Positions 23,121-35,136 of a stretch of 64,000 bases of DNA are shown piece by piece. Origin of the DNA: Liopterus haemorrhoidalis (Eukaryota > Arthropoda > Insecta > Coleoptera > Dytiscidae); contig OZ020625.1 in NCBI GenBank assembly GCA_963971575.1, positions 16,035,646 to 16,099,645 on the forward strand, given 5' to 3'. How positions within the stretch are numbered: the first letter of the stretch is position 1; every line of letters starts with the position of its first letter. The notes below the pieces were generated by a model. That model did no database searches. It saw only the letters and a list, made by a program, of their open reading frames with translations, and was not told where the DNA came from. Made by a program: the position numbers and the translations under genes.

Positions 23121-23337
23121 CTTTTGAATAGTGTGGCAGTCGATAGAATTTTGTGTTACAGAGTAGTAAAAGTGCAAATCGCTCTTATAAAAATATTAAT
23201 ATTTCCAGAAATACGCAAGTAATTTGAATAAAAATAATCAGTTATTTTCATAATGTGTTAATTTACATGTGTAAATGTTTTTAGCTCTATTTATTTCTAA
23301 ATAAAAGAATAAATCGTCTTGAAAATATAGTGTGAAG

Positions 23338-25436
23338 ATGTTTTACGATCTAGATTTATTATGTCGCAAAAAGCGAGGAAAATTCTCCATTGTGTGGATT
23401 GTAGCCACTTATGGAATTAATAAAGTCTCTCCAGCTGCTATCGCAGACTTAAATATTGCTCGGATATGGTATGTTACAAATAAAAAAGCATATTCTGTAG
23501 TTATGGTTAATGAATTTTTTGCAGTTCCGATATAATTGATGTTTTAAACACAGAATCACAAGTACCAAGGGAGAGATTTTCTTTAAAACTCGCTACACAT
23601 CTTATATATGGTACTGTTTTATGTCATCGACAACAAGTGATTATATTTGAAAGTATGAAATTGTTTAAAAAATTTTTTACAATCACTTTACACAGTTTAT
23701 TTTACAGAAAATATCATCTCGTTTATGACTACTATAAGACGTCCTTTAGTTTTTGAAGAAAGGTGAGTTGATTTAATTTTTTAATGTTCGTTATAATAAG
23801 ATTTTTATTAGAACTAGATCTGATTCGGAAGATGAAGAAGCGCCAGTACGTAAGAAGCGAAAAACTACAACAAAACCTAGAAAATCAACTGCGAAAGAAC
23901 CTCCTGCGGTAGAAGATGTGGGTATTGAAGAAATTGAAGGACAACTTGCAGCGTTCAATCTTCAGAGCCAACAAATAAGCGTACATGATCTACAGATTAC
24001 AATGCGGGAGGAGATTCCGTTTCGACAAAAAACACTTCTGCAAGAAACAGAGGTACGTATAATGCTATAGATATACAATTAGCAAATAATCTATAGAACT
24101 ATCAGCAATTATTAAGTCAGTTATATAAATATTTGCACTCTTTTTGCAACTATTTTATGTCTTTTTTTTCTGCAGGAAGGTTTTGGAGATGCTGGAAATA
24201 TTGATTTGCAGTTGATGGCATTTGGCGCACGAACTTGTGAGCCTACTATAGAAGAAATTCTTGCGCATACGTAAGTTTTAGTTCTTGTTTTGTTCGTTAG
24301 TGGCAACACGTTGCTTAAAGAAAAATATTATAAATAAGTTATCGAAATTTATGATTATTAATTTGTACTTAGCCGGAAATGTTATCACTTATGATTTAGG
24401 ACTATAATTGAAGAATTTCGTGAAATTGGGGAGAAACGAGCGAAAGAAACTGAAGCAGAAGACGGCCCCGCCAAGAAAAAATCCCGTAAACCACCGACTC
24501 ATATCGATGTGAATGTGAACGTGGAAGAACATGGAGTGGTCTCCCCAATGTCACCGCCAGTGCAGAAAAGACAGACTTTACGCACTACAACTGACGCACC
24601 CGAACCAGGTAACAAACTATTTTACAGGTCTGCAGCTCCTTGGATATCTATCAAATTTCTCCACTACCAGTAAATCTTTTTACGATTTCAGCGCCAAGGT
24701 GGCAAAGTCGGAACTAATGTAATATACATAATAACTTTTTAATATACGGAATACGGACCTTTTGTAATCTGATATCTTTAAGGAAATTAATAATATTTCT
24801 AAGGCTTGTCTTGTGCTTAAATTTGTTTCCAAACAAAAATATAATAATTGTCATTGCGTATTAATTAATACATCTAATACTTTTAATAATTTTGTGAAAT
24901 ACAAATTTCAAACAAGTTTGACATATTTTAGTCCAATGTTGATGCAGGGATAACCAACAACGGTTCATTTTCATCGTGTAATTTAGACTATCATCTTTAG
25001 CAGTTGGCATAAAATTTGCAGTGAATTCCTGTTATGTAATTGCATCATTTAAAAATCACCCTGTATTTGTAGTATTATCTGTCTCATTTTGTAATACCTA
25101 ACTAACAGGGAAAGTCCATTTGTTATGTTGTATATTGACAATACATTTATAATATTATCATAGTATTGGTTCACACGGATACGCCAGAGTCTGTTTACAC
25201 CACAACAGTTACCAAAGTAACCAGATCTAGTTTCGTATTACAAATTGAGACGGATTATATGTAAATCGTTCTCACCATTGTTTATTATTTTATTTTTATT
25301 TTTTTGTATCTACCGCTAACATATAGATATAAAGGAGGTATTGTGATCATACTGATTTTAACATTTCGATGGATCTCCACGAATTGAGGTCCCTACATAA
25401 CGTTATGACTATTTTTAGCATGATGTCTGTCGGTCT

Positions 25437-25467
<31 letters not shown>

Positions 25468-28400
25468 CGTCCGTCTGTCCGTGTACACGTGCAGAGCAAA
25501 TTCAGCTAAAAGGATTTTTATGAAACTTCATATTAAAGCTTTTGACATCGATGGCACGAGTTGATCAACTTTTGGTAAAAATCGGTTGACTAGAAATGGG
25601 AGTTTACTCGTGTCGATTTTAAGATTTTTGCAAATATTTAGCAACAGAAAAATATTTCAAACAACTTATATTTGACACATTTTTTGATAAAACGAAAAAA
25701 AATTGAAAAAATTTTCGAAATTTTTTCATACTTATATGTAACGTTTCCATGGTAATAATAAATAATATCTGTTAGAAAATAATAGGCCAAGTTATTTCTA
25801 CTATGCTGCTAGAATGTATTTTATGCATGTACTTTGTGATGGCGGTCGATCCTGTGGTGGCTACAGCTGATTCTAAATTTGAATATTGTTTGTTTTCCAG
25901 TAGAGGTAGAAGTTCCGGAGATGGAGCCGGAAGGACCAATGGAGGCTCCTGCAGTTCCTGCCGAGGCGGTGCCGCCCCCGGCAGGAGAGATGCCGCCGCC
26001 GACACCCAGGCGACCTCGCCGCAGGCCCCCCCTCACGCGCAGGAACCGCAATATCGAGGTCTTGAATCGCCGCATCACCCTCGAGAGGCTCATGGTGAAC
26101 ATTCATTTTTAATCTTTCATATACCTACATATAAGGAAGAAACTCTTACTTACTTACTTACAACCAGTGATGGGATTCTGTCGGTTCGGACCATTTCACT
26201 AGAACCGCTTCCTAACATTTTTTAGTTCCGCTAAGAAAACGTTAAAATTGTACTAGAAGTATTTTTGTTATTTTTAAAGTACACCTTTTCCAGTTGTATT
26301 TCAAAAAAGAACAAGTTTATTTCAGAAAAGATCAATTGTACTTCAGATTAGTCAATTTGAGTTCAGAAAATGTCAATTGTAATTCAGATTAGTCAATTTG
26401 ATTTCAGAAAATATCAAATGTATTTCAGAAATAGTCGAAAAACATTTGATTCCTTATTTTGTAATAATCACACCAACGCCGTTGCCAGGGGGAGGTCTAG
26501 GCTTCAACCCCCCCAAAAATTACGATTTTTTCTGCTCATCAGTTTAAAAAATAATCTTAAATAAAATGCATTTTATATTCACTCCCATAAACATTATCTG
26601 AACCTAAATAAACCGATATTTTTTTTCGGTTTAGTTCCGGTTTTTTTTCCGACAAAAATAACGGTTTTTTTCGGTTTTCGGTTCAGTTTCGATTCGAAGC
26701 CCTAGAAAATTCACACTTCACATCATTTTTGTTTTTATTTTTTAGAGTGTTGAATTATTCAACAACTCTCGAATTGAACGGTTCGCCAGGATGTCCGTGT
26801 CCCCACGTAGTGAGGTGAGTGAGAGGGCGAACACGGACATCCTGGCTGTGGTGGCCGGGCTGCTGGGGGCCGGCGCCGCCGCGGAGGACGTCTCCCAGGT
26901 GCTGGGGGCGCCGGGCGTCGCCAGCAGGACCGTCACCGCCGTGCACGAGTCCCACCTGCCGGAGCCGCTCATCGCCGAGGCGAGCCTGCGCCCGCCCATG
27001 CAGCGCCCACACCTGGGGCACATCTCCCACACCTTGCAGCAGGACAAATCTATTGAGTTATCGAGGTACATTTTTTATTATTATCATCGACTTAAGCCTT
27101 TTTTCCAATTGACCTAGGACGTAAAATTCTACGTCTACGTCATGGAAACCAGAATTAAGTCAAAACGAACACGTACAAATATAAAAATATTAATATTCCA
27201 AGTGAATGTTTCTACGTCTACGTCCATCTACGTCTGATTGGAAACCGTAGCATGCATTTTCCTATTATTTATATGTTCACGAAGACGTACATTTCTACGT
27301 TGCTATACACTAAAGTTGCTATACAACTAATAATTAACAACTTTTCTTTGATATATTTTTTGATATGACTTAATAAATTTTTATAACTTTCATATTTTTG
27401 AACTATTTTTTTTTTTTTTTTTGACATATATTGTATAAGCAGTTCACTTTTGTAAGAACAAATTAGATCTGGTTATTTTGGTGATTTTTATAGTGTATTA
27501 CTGACTTTTATAAACTTGATTATATTGTAAAAATGGCTTTACAGTTTTGGGTTATGTTTGTATTATTTTAGGTTAGTATTATATTTACAAAATATTTAAG
27601 ATGTCACTATTCAAAATGAAATATGACAAATGATATTTTTTAAATGACATATTTATAATCTGACTTTTCAAATTATTTTTCTGTAAGACCAACATGACAT
27701 ACTGTTTCAAAGGTGCAAACTATTGAAAACAAAATTTCCTCTTAGTTTGTTCTTACAAAAGAGAACTGCTTATAGGTACGTTTTCATGATTATGGTAAAT
27801 TATAAATACATTTGCTGAAATTGTCAACGTAATATAGCACGTTATTATCTTTTTCAATAATAGTTTGTTATAAGGTATTTTGTTTAAGTACTTTGTAATC
27901 GCAATAAGCAAATGATCATAAGAAAGACTTTATCTGGCGGAATTATATTGAAATAGCCAAATAGACAATTTTGTTATTGTTCTGACACACGTGTTACATT
28001 TATTTGGATTTTTAGATTTTGTATTTGTTTGGCATAAATGTGATATTTATTAAGAACACATAAATCAAGACAAAAATATTTATAAATCCTTTCTAAATGT
28101 CAGATTACAACGTATTGTCCATATGTCAAAAAATTGTTATAGTTGATTTAGTTAGTTTCGATTTTGCCACATTGGCGCTGCAATCTTAAAAGGGGTTACC
28201 TATATTATCTGTCTCATTTTGTAATACGAAACTAAGAGGGAAATTTCATTTTTCATGTTGTATATTTTAAATATCATCTTAGGGTGGTAATTCTGAAGTG
28301 GCACCTTTCAAAATATTTGACATGTCTATCACAATTTTGAGATGTCAATCGCAATTTTGACATGTCAATTTGTTTTCTGACATATATAGTTTTTGAGTGA

Positions 28401-30331
28401 ATATAACCTCGATGTAATAAAACTTAACCAAATATTTATAAGCCAGATTTACAAGTTCACATGTTTCCATAAAAGTCTATTTACACCACAACAGTCACCA
28501 AAGTAACCAGATCAAGTTTCGTATTACAAAATGAGACAGCTTATACTATGTACATATATTTAATATTTATTTATTGTTAGGATTGATATCGAATCGATTG
28601 AGAGGGAGATTTGTGGTCCAATGCTCTTGGTGGAGGGACAGCAGCTCGAGCAGGCGGACATAGCGATGCCCCTGCCGGATGAGCAGGCTCAGGCGGTCCC
28701 CCCCACCAGGGAGTCGCCAACGAGCGGCCGCCCAACTCGCTCCAGTTACTCGCGGCCGGCCGAGCCTCGCATTCACACCTCGACACCGCTCCAGACCCAG
28801 TCCCAGCCGCCATAGCCACCGAATGACAGAGGTAACTCATTTGGTTTCATACGGTTACATTATTAACATATGAGGAACAATGACTTGTTTACAGAATCAA
28901 GAGTACGCTCGATAAATTAAGACGGTTGTTCGAGGAGAACGATGAAGCAGCGATAACTATCGAGGAGCTGTGCGTTCCCCTCAACAGAGCTACACTCGCC
29001 GTCACCTTCAGTCACTTGCTCAGTAAGTACCTACCTACCTGCCTATACTAAATAATACCTGGCTACTGTATACAGGCTGTTTGTTTCAAAAGCCGCACCT
29101 CCAATAACTCACACGAAAAATTCTTCACAAGAAACGTTAAACTATGGTCTATTTCATATAAAAAAAAAAAAATAGATAGCGCTGCGAACCGAGTACGATT
29201 TACACTGGATAAATATAGTATAGCGGAAAATTTAAAATAACTTACAACTAGGGCATTGTCATAGTAACTGGGTTAGCAACTGATTTTTTTTTTTATTTAA
29301 AAAAGGTTAATAAGATATTGAAATAAACAAGGCAGATAATACACTTACGTTATTTATACGACATAAATTCAGTTTAATGGGAAATGTGAAAGAGTTAAAA
29401 AAATATTAATTTTAAAAATTATGTACTATATATAAAAAGAGAGATTTGGCTAAAAGAGTTTAAATAAACAATAAAACAAACAATATATCTTCAGAGCTAA
29501 AGTTTCTTATTTAAATAATTATTGTAAATAAAAATTAAAAATATATGTATATATGAAGGTCTAAAAATTATATCAATAACTTCTTCTTTGGGCACAATCA
29601 GTTGGGCTGTCTTTTGGCCTCACATTAGTCCTCTATCTTGATCTGTTAATTGTCAAGTGTCAAAAAATATTTATATGTCAGATAACCTTAAAAATATATA
29701 ATTGCGTAAAAACAAATTACATGCAGAATTTTCTCCATAAAATCTACGCCAAGAATATAAATAAAAGTCTAAATATGTAAATAATAACAAAATATATGAA
29801 AAAAATTAAATAATATAAATAATATATATTTCCAATGTACGACACTGAACATCTGTCAACTTGGACTAAAAACAATATTTTAACAGTGTAATAAGGATGA
29901 CGATCTAAACCAATCAGAAGCAAGGACAAACAGCTCCTATCTTCTTACACACATTTTTCTTCTTTGAAATAGACCATAGAATAAGAATTCTGTATCACTT
30001 CCGGTTTCAGCGGAAATTGTTTCAAATTTTTATCTAGCATAGGGAATCGGTACTTACTTTTTTTTTTTTTCTTGGAAGTACATTAAATCATCTTAAAAGG
30101 ATATCAAAATATCATACTTTAATTTTAACCATTTCAAAATGGCGACCCTTTATTTACAAAATAATAAATAACCTGTAGTTGGGGTTTTTTCAAGAGTCAC
30201 TCTGATTATTCGAAATGCTTATGTGTAAAAATAATGATATTTTAGATCTCCAGAGCAAAGGCTATGTTGTGATGGAGTCCAAACCAGACTCTCTAGAATT
30301 GGGAAAAATATATCCAGGAGCTCGACTTTAA
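23338..30331 (+). CDS. rec8: REC8-like kleisin (meiotic cohesin), about 11 exons
   Basis: Kleisins close the SMC1-SMC3 cohesin ring. Exons by GT/AG and phase: 23338-23468, 23525-23652, 23708-23762, 23812-24052, 24176-24270, 24400-24608, 25901-26094, 26746-27065, 28581-28831 (uncertain), 28895-29022 and 30246-30331 (stop TAA). The N-terminus MFYDLDLLCRKK, then KFSIVWIVAT, then RERFSLKLATHLIYGTVL is the Rad21/Rec8 N-terminal domain (SMC3 side). Exon 4 has a basic DEEAPVRKKRKTTTKPRK stretch and ITMREEIPF followed by EEGFGD. Exons 10-11 give the C-terminal winged helix (STLDKLRRLFEENDEA, TLAVTFSHLLNLQSKGYVV, LELGKIYPGARL). Divergence from canonical RAD21 (MFYAHFVL, IWLAAHWDKK) favours REC8. Exons 7-9 are strongly GC-rich, the others AT-rich. 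The predicted exon 9 has an in-frame TAG (28813-28815) and a phase mismatch to exon 10, so it is mis-modelled, mis-assembled or broken. Confidence 0.8.
25078..25254. mobile_element. Family J MITE in kleisin intron 6
   Basis: Ends TCTGTCTCATTTTGTAATAC and GTATTACAAATTGAGACGGA; TTA at 25075-25077 and 25255-25257. It is internally deleted relative to the 333-bp copies. Confidence 0.8.
25310..25872 (+). mobile_element. Family B element ending next to kleisin exon 7
   Basis: 5' repeat degraded (TACCGCTAAC at 25311), conserved block, CTGT/CCGT tract 25427-25480, core with a deletion, 3' GGCGGTCGAT (25841-25850), hairpin CTGTGGTGGCTACAG (25852-25866). It stops about 28 bases before the exon 7 splice acceptor, so it borders the branch-point/pyrimidine region. 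Confidence 0.85.
26165..26706. mobile_element. Degenerate hAT-like MITE in kleisin intron 7
   Basis: Left CAGTGATGGGATTCTGTCGG; right end reads CTAGGGCTTCGAATCGAAAC on the other strand. The interior has repeated TCAGAAAATGTCAATTGTA-like units (26285-26440) and CGGTTTTTTTCGGTTTTCGG. The TIR match is partial and no TSD is certain. Confidence 0.45.
27438..27770. mobile_element. Family L MITE in kleisin intron 8
   Basis: Ends AGCAGTTCACTTTTGTAAG and TTCTTACAAAAGAGAACTGCT flanked by TA. It is inverted relative to the 14.7-kb copies, as shown by the AGATCTGG and CTCTTAGTTTG order. Confidence 0.8.
28208..28540. mobile_element. Family J MITE just upstream of kleisin exon 9
   Basis: 333 bp, ends TCTGTCTCATTTTGTAATAC and GTATTACAAAATGAGACAGC, TTA at 28205-28207 and 28541-28543. 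Only 40 bases separate it from the exon 9 acceptor. Confidence 0.85.
29142..29979. mobile_element. TIR element in kleisin intron 10
   Basis: Inverted ends CTATGGTCTATTTCA and TGAAATAGACCATAG about 840 bp apart, AT-rich non-coding interior. Superfamily and TSD not determined. Confidence 0.5.
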
Positions 30332-30699
30332 CTTTACTTGGAAACTTAAATTTTTTTTATGATTGATTTATTTTTAAATTATTATTTATTTAACATACAG
30401 TTATTTAGTATTGTTTAATATTTTATTATTAGTTATAAACTTGAATAAACTTTAAAATATGTTAAAATGTTTAAATATTAGAAAAAAATTTATATGTAAC
30501 ACTGTTTTTAAAAATAAAATTAACTTATGAATCTTATAATTTGTCAAAATATTTTTATTTCATGAACATCATATAGCAGCCGAATTTTTTCACAGCTGAA
30601 CATAGAACATCATTTATGACAAGCTTAAATTTAACTAAATTGACTTAAACCGAGAACCATTATTGTAGGGTTTTCTTTTTTTTTTTTGATTTCTACCGA

Positions 30700-31085
30700 A
30701 TAAATATAAACACAGAAAAATCTGTGTTACACGTCTCACAGATAGGGGACTCTTCACCTCGAAGGAGGTGTCCATGGGTCCACCAACAGTGACCTATACG
30801 GAGGCGTGTGATGGCGGTTTCCTCCCTGCGGTTAATCCTGCAGGAAGAACCCCATGGTTTAACGTCTCCCTTAATCTGTCGTAACGTTCTGTGTGCGGCT
30901 CCACTCATGTTGCCACATGTCTAAAACCAGGTGTTTCAGATGACTCTTTGCGTCATCTGGAAAAATGAAACTCACATCAACCATAGGTCTGTGGGAGGCG
31001 GCTTTTGCAGCTGCATCTGCCGCTGAATCACCAATAGATGTGATGTGGATATTGGGCTCAGTATGTGTGTGTCTCGATAGCGAGG
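30700..31085 (-). pseudogene. LINE RNase H / C-terminal fragment
   Basis: The minus-strand frame reads NIHITSIGDSAADAAAKAAS, then LKHLVLDMWQHEWSGAAHRT and ETAITRLRIGHCWWTHGHLL then ICETCNTDF. GDSAADAAAKAA is the end of an RNase H domain, and TRLRIGH-x-THG-LL...C-x-x-C is the C-terminal segment of I/R1-like LINE ORF2 proteins. Only this fragment remains. Confidence 0.75.
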
Positions 31086-31087
31086 GC

Positions 31088-31146
31088 GCATAAAAATCTC
31101 ACCGAGAACGCCATGGCGCCCGCGGGCGCCGTGTTGCCGACCCCTG
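31088..31146. mobile_element. Solo hAT end (CAGGGGTCGGCAAC type)
   Basis: The reverse strand reads CAGGGGTCGGCAACACGGCG followed by a GC-rich palindrome GCCCGCGGGCGCC. It directly abuts the LINE fragment. No partner end identified. Confidence 0.55.
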
Positions 31147-31689
31147 ATCTAGATAAATATTAAAATTACCTACCGATGAAGGTTTTTTTTGAAATGTTTG
31201 CAAATAAAAAGAAAACAAATAAAAAAAATTCGGTTACAGTCGTAAATTAAAAATATACTTATTTATTCTAATTTGAATATTTTAGATTTAAGGAAACAAG
31301 TTCAAACAGGACATTAGAATTAGAATAAAAAGATAATGATAAGGTTGTATAAAAAGTGATGTTGGGTTCTCTAATTTTTGGGAGAACGCACGTTTTTATA
31401 ATCACCTTTCAATTTTACTTTTCTCAACTTTAAATGTACTCATTTATATAACATTGGAACAAATTACTAACGTTACTTTAAAAGTGATTACAAAATGGGC
31501 CCTTCGGGCCAATTTTGTAGTACTTCAAGATTTAAAGTTAATGAAACGATGAAACTTTCTCTTATAATATATCTTTGAATAGCACACAACACAACAATAT
31601 TCACTATTAAACGTCTAAAATTGCTAAATATACATATATTATTGGAAAATATCACTTAAATCTGCTGAAACACAAGCTAAATACATGTA

Positions 31690-31930
31690 TACCATAGGTA
31701 ATCTGTAACAAAGTTGGAAGAAAAATGGCGAACTTCAGCTCGACTAATAGAAAATGAGACCATCGTATGGCCACACTGTATTTATACAGTCACTGTACCG
31801 CAAATTGTAAACAAGCGAATGAGACGGCCACATCAAAAACTAACACCTTCTCTTTGTTAGTTTATTTACTCTGTGCTCGAACCCGTCAACCTAAGAACTT
31901 CGCGTTCTCGTTCTAGAGCCACTAGACCAT
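31690..31930 (-). repeat. tRNA-derived SINE-like head
   Basis: Minus strand from 31930: GATGGTCTAGTGGCTCTAGA (A-box), then GGTTGACGGGTTCGAGCAC (B-box), then a non-tRNA body. It resembles the tRNA-like modules at 21868 and 48866. The 3' limit was not determined; the hAT MITE at 31931 sits at its head. Confidence 0.5.
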
Positions 31931-32257
31931 CAGTGTTTCTCAACAGGTGGACCGCGGACCACCTGTTACCTGCAAGGACCACCTGTTACCTGCAAGAAAA
32001 AATTTAGTGGTACGCGAAAATTATACATGTGTTATTTGCTGTTTTTTTAAAATATTTTTTATGCACATTTTTTATGTAAACAATTTATATTTTGTTAATT
32101 TTCTGTGATTTTCTACAAATAAAATAAATGTATTTAGTAGCACATTAAATATATTTGTTTTCTTGCAAAAAATGAACCAACAATTATTATTAGTGGTCCG
32201 CGTAAGAAAATTATATATTATACTGGCCCGCGGTGCGTTTTTGGTTGAGAAACACTG
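31931..32257. mobile_element. hAT MITE, TSD CACTAGAC
   Basis: Ends CAGTGTTTCTCAACAGGTGG and TTTTTGGTTGAGAAACACTG, with CACTAGAC at 32258-32265 and 31920-31927 (three extra bases CAT on the left). Non-coding. Confidence 0.7.
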
Positions 32258-32265
32258 CACTAGAC

Positions 32266-33480
32266 TACGAAGGCATGTCCATATATTTGAAAATATTTAG
32301 TTATTTATTAAATAAACTTAAATAAATAAATAAATACAGAACACTATTAAAATAGAAATTAAATGCGTCTGCGATCATTGGCAAATTCGCATTAATGAAA
32401 TTTTCTATAAAATTACTCTATTATTAGTAATTTTTTCCCTGTGAACACATAATATACTTAAACCGGATAAACGATCATCCGTCATAGTAAACCGCATTTT
32501 GTAGTAATAATAATTGAAATAATACTGTTTAGAGGTTCGGGCCAGACCCGACTTGACTGCACCCTTTGTTTATCTAGTTAGCTGTCGTCAGTTATCAGTA
32601 TTTGGGTCCCTTTGTGGCGTTTCTATCGGTATCTTCCGTATCGAAAATGAACACATGACATAAGCATGTCTTATATATTATATTACAGAAAATATAATGT
32701 ACAATTTCTATCTACGCTCAGTTTTATATGTTATCGGGTCCGTAATAATTGTTTTCCGTGGACTGGGGTGGAACTATTGTCTTCCCAGGCCTAGAATTAT
32801 AGTATAACCGGGACCCAGGACCTATCTCGGCGCTCCTACTTACCCTTTCCGAGACCCGAGGTGCTCAAGTTTTGCGAGGACCCTTATTGCAAATTTGAAA
32901 TGAGTAAATGCACAGGGTCTAAAATTTGCTTAACATTTAAAAACAAATATTAAAAAAAAAAACATAATAAAAATTGTTTAAGATAAAATAGATAAATAGA
33001 AAAATAAATAAATTGGAAAACAAAAAAGTATAAAAGCTTCGAAAAAACCGCTTTAGCGTAAAGACTGCGGGGCCGGGTAAGTGAGCCCTTTTCCCTTACT
33101 GCGGACGCAAATCAGCACAAGAAAGACGCACGAATACCAAAGTTCAGTGTCGTCACTCCATGGGCAACATATGTACAACTACTGAAATAGAAGGAACTCC
33201 TTCAGCAAGTAATACGACTTCGAACAAGCGCATTCGCTGCCCTTCTGCCTGGCGTACTATGGAGTTATCCATTCAAGTCAATTTTATCCAAAATTATAGT
33301 CAATTTTGTCACAAGCGTTCAACTGTATATGAAGTCATATCAAACTGTAGTATGAGAGTTAAGTCAATATGAATTAAATCATTTATTGGATAAATTATAA
33401 TAACGCATTACTACAACTAGCAACCCATTGTGATCCTGGAATGTAATCGTTTATTTCTGCGGAGATTTGATAAGTTGAAA
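32266..33480. other. No gene seen
   Basis: Mixed-composition DNA with GC-richer patches (32540-32900). 33300-33470 is similar to 44270-44390 and, inverted, to 51430-51530, so it is a rearranged piece of the duplicated zinc-finger locus. The 70-residue frame at 33160 has no recognisable domain. Confidence 0.4.
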
Positions 33481-33514
33481 AATGTTTCAATCACATCACA
33501 TTAGTATTTGGAAT

Positions 33515-34282
33515 GGCTTTTTTCCAGAATGTCTTCGTTTGTGATAAATTCGACCTGATGACTGTGTAAATGCTTTATCACACTTATCGCATTTGAATGA
33601 ATTCTCTCCAGAATGTAATCGTTGGCGAGCAATAAGATTTGGAGACACTGAAAATGCTTTATCACATTTGAATGGTTTCTCTCCAGAACGTAATCGTTTG
33701 TGTGAAACCAGATTTGAAGACGCTGAAAATGCTTTATCACACTGATCACATTTGAATGGTTTCTCTCTAGTATGTGACCGTTTGTGATAAATGAAACCTG
33801 ATGAGTGTGTAAATGCTTTATCACATTGATCACGTTTGAATGGTTTCTCTCCAGAATGTGACCGTTTATGCTAAATGAGACCTGATGAGTGTGTAAATGC
33901 TTTATCACACTTATCACAATTGAATGATTTCTCTCCAGAATGTATTCGTTCGTGTTTTATGAGAGTTGATGCGTGTGAAAATGCTTTATCACACTGATCA
34001 CATTTGAATGGTTTCTCTCCAGATTGTGACCGTTTATGATAAATGAGACCTGATGAGTGTGTAAATGCTTTATCACATTGATCACATTTGAATGGTTTCT
34101 CTCCAAAATGTACTTGCGTGTGTTTTATGAGATCTGATGACTATGAAAATGCTTTATCACACTGATCACATTTGAATGGTTCCTCTCCAGAATGTACTTG
34201 CCTGTTTTATGAGATTTGATGACTATGAAAATGCTTTATCACACTTATCACATTTGAATGGTTTCTCTCCAGAATTTATTGG
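33515..34282 (-). pseudogene. Dead C2H2 finger array
   Basis: Minus-strand sequence aligns to about nine repeats of the [10 protein letters not shown]...HKR.HSGEKP unit, but it is broken throughout. There are TAG codons in the finger core of the first two units and another TAG before a zinc His. FKRDQC replaces a zinc Cys, and one finger lost its CxxC by a deletion (FKCDKAFS). No SESDE-type leader exon precedes it. It lies tandemly downstream of the intact minus-strand gene at 35137, from which it is likely a decayed duplicate. Confidence 0.85.
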
Positions 34283-35136
34283 GCTCAACAGCGCTATGAA
34301 GTGACACCGAGTGGACAGAATTTGAACAAGTGGAACGAGTAACTGCTTACTGTTTACTAGTGACTACCTCATGTTGTTTATAACGCTTTTAAACTTTAAT
34401 GTTGCAGTTAGTTTGCAACATTAACTTGTGTTATAATGAGTTGTCATAACACAAACTACTTTGTATTTGGCTGTCACTCTAGGAAAAAAAGTGAGAGAAA
34501 CATTCACTTGCACTTTTTCTAAATGAAAAGCAATTTATGAAAGTAATAATTATATTTGATGTTGTGGAAGAGATAAATAGGTAAAAATACATGAGAAAAT
34601 GCTATAAATACGGGAAAAACAGTGAGCGTGTGCATTATATAGTAGTAAATTATCTTTCTCGAGCATAAATAAATATCTACCTGTGTAACTTTAACACAGG
34701 TTTAGGGCATGCAGTCTCAAATATTGTACGTAGATATTCCAATACAGCTTCACTGAAGTGTTTGCTTTCGTTCCTGATTAATTTTTTTAGGCAACGAGTT
34801 TCTAACAAAGGTTGCGGTTTACAGGTGAAGGTTATCTTGCAGTTTTAATTTTCCAGTGACTTAGTGAGGTGGTAATGTTAGACTGCTTGTTTGTAAACAT
34901 AACCCACATATGTCGACATGCTCATCATTTTTTCCCGAAATTCCGTATAACACGACTGGCGTTTAACAACTCCTCTCCTTCCACTACACACCTAGAAGAA
35001 AGTGTTGCACTTAAAATGAATTAGTAAGGATACCTGTAAATAATTCATTGTAAATCTAAGATTTAACATGTAAACAAATGAAGAAAACTTTCACATTACT
35101 CGTTTCGTCAGCTGTTTCACAGCGATCACAGAACCG
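34283..35136. other. Spacer between finger arrays
   Basis: No gene seen. It includes a near-palindromic AATGTTGCAGTTAGTTTGCA then ACATTAAC at 34401-34425. Confidence 0.4.

Noticed and set aside
23338..23468. Mitotic RAD21 rather than REC8
   Set aside because: The N-terminus lacks the highly conserved RAD21 start, and the protein is divergent and Pro/Ala-rich in the middle. Not excluded completely; a phylogeny would decide.
24692..24720. Alternative kleisin exon after TTTCAG at 24691
   Set aside because: In the required phase it hits a stop after eight codons; exon 7 at 25901 fits phase and continues the protein.
33501..33917. 138-residue minus-strand frame ([12 protein letters not shown]...)
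   Set aside because: Out-of-frame shadow of the degenerate C2H2 array; the same applies to 54740-55324 and 9296-9487.
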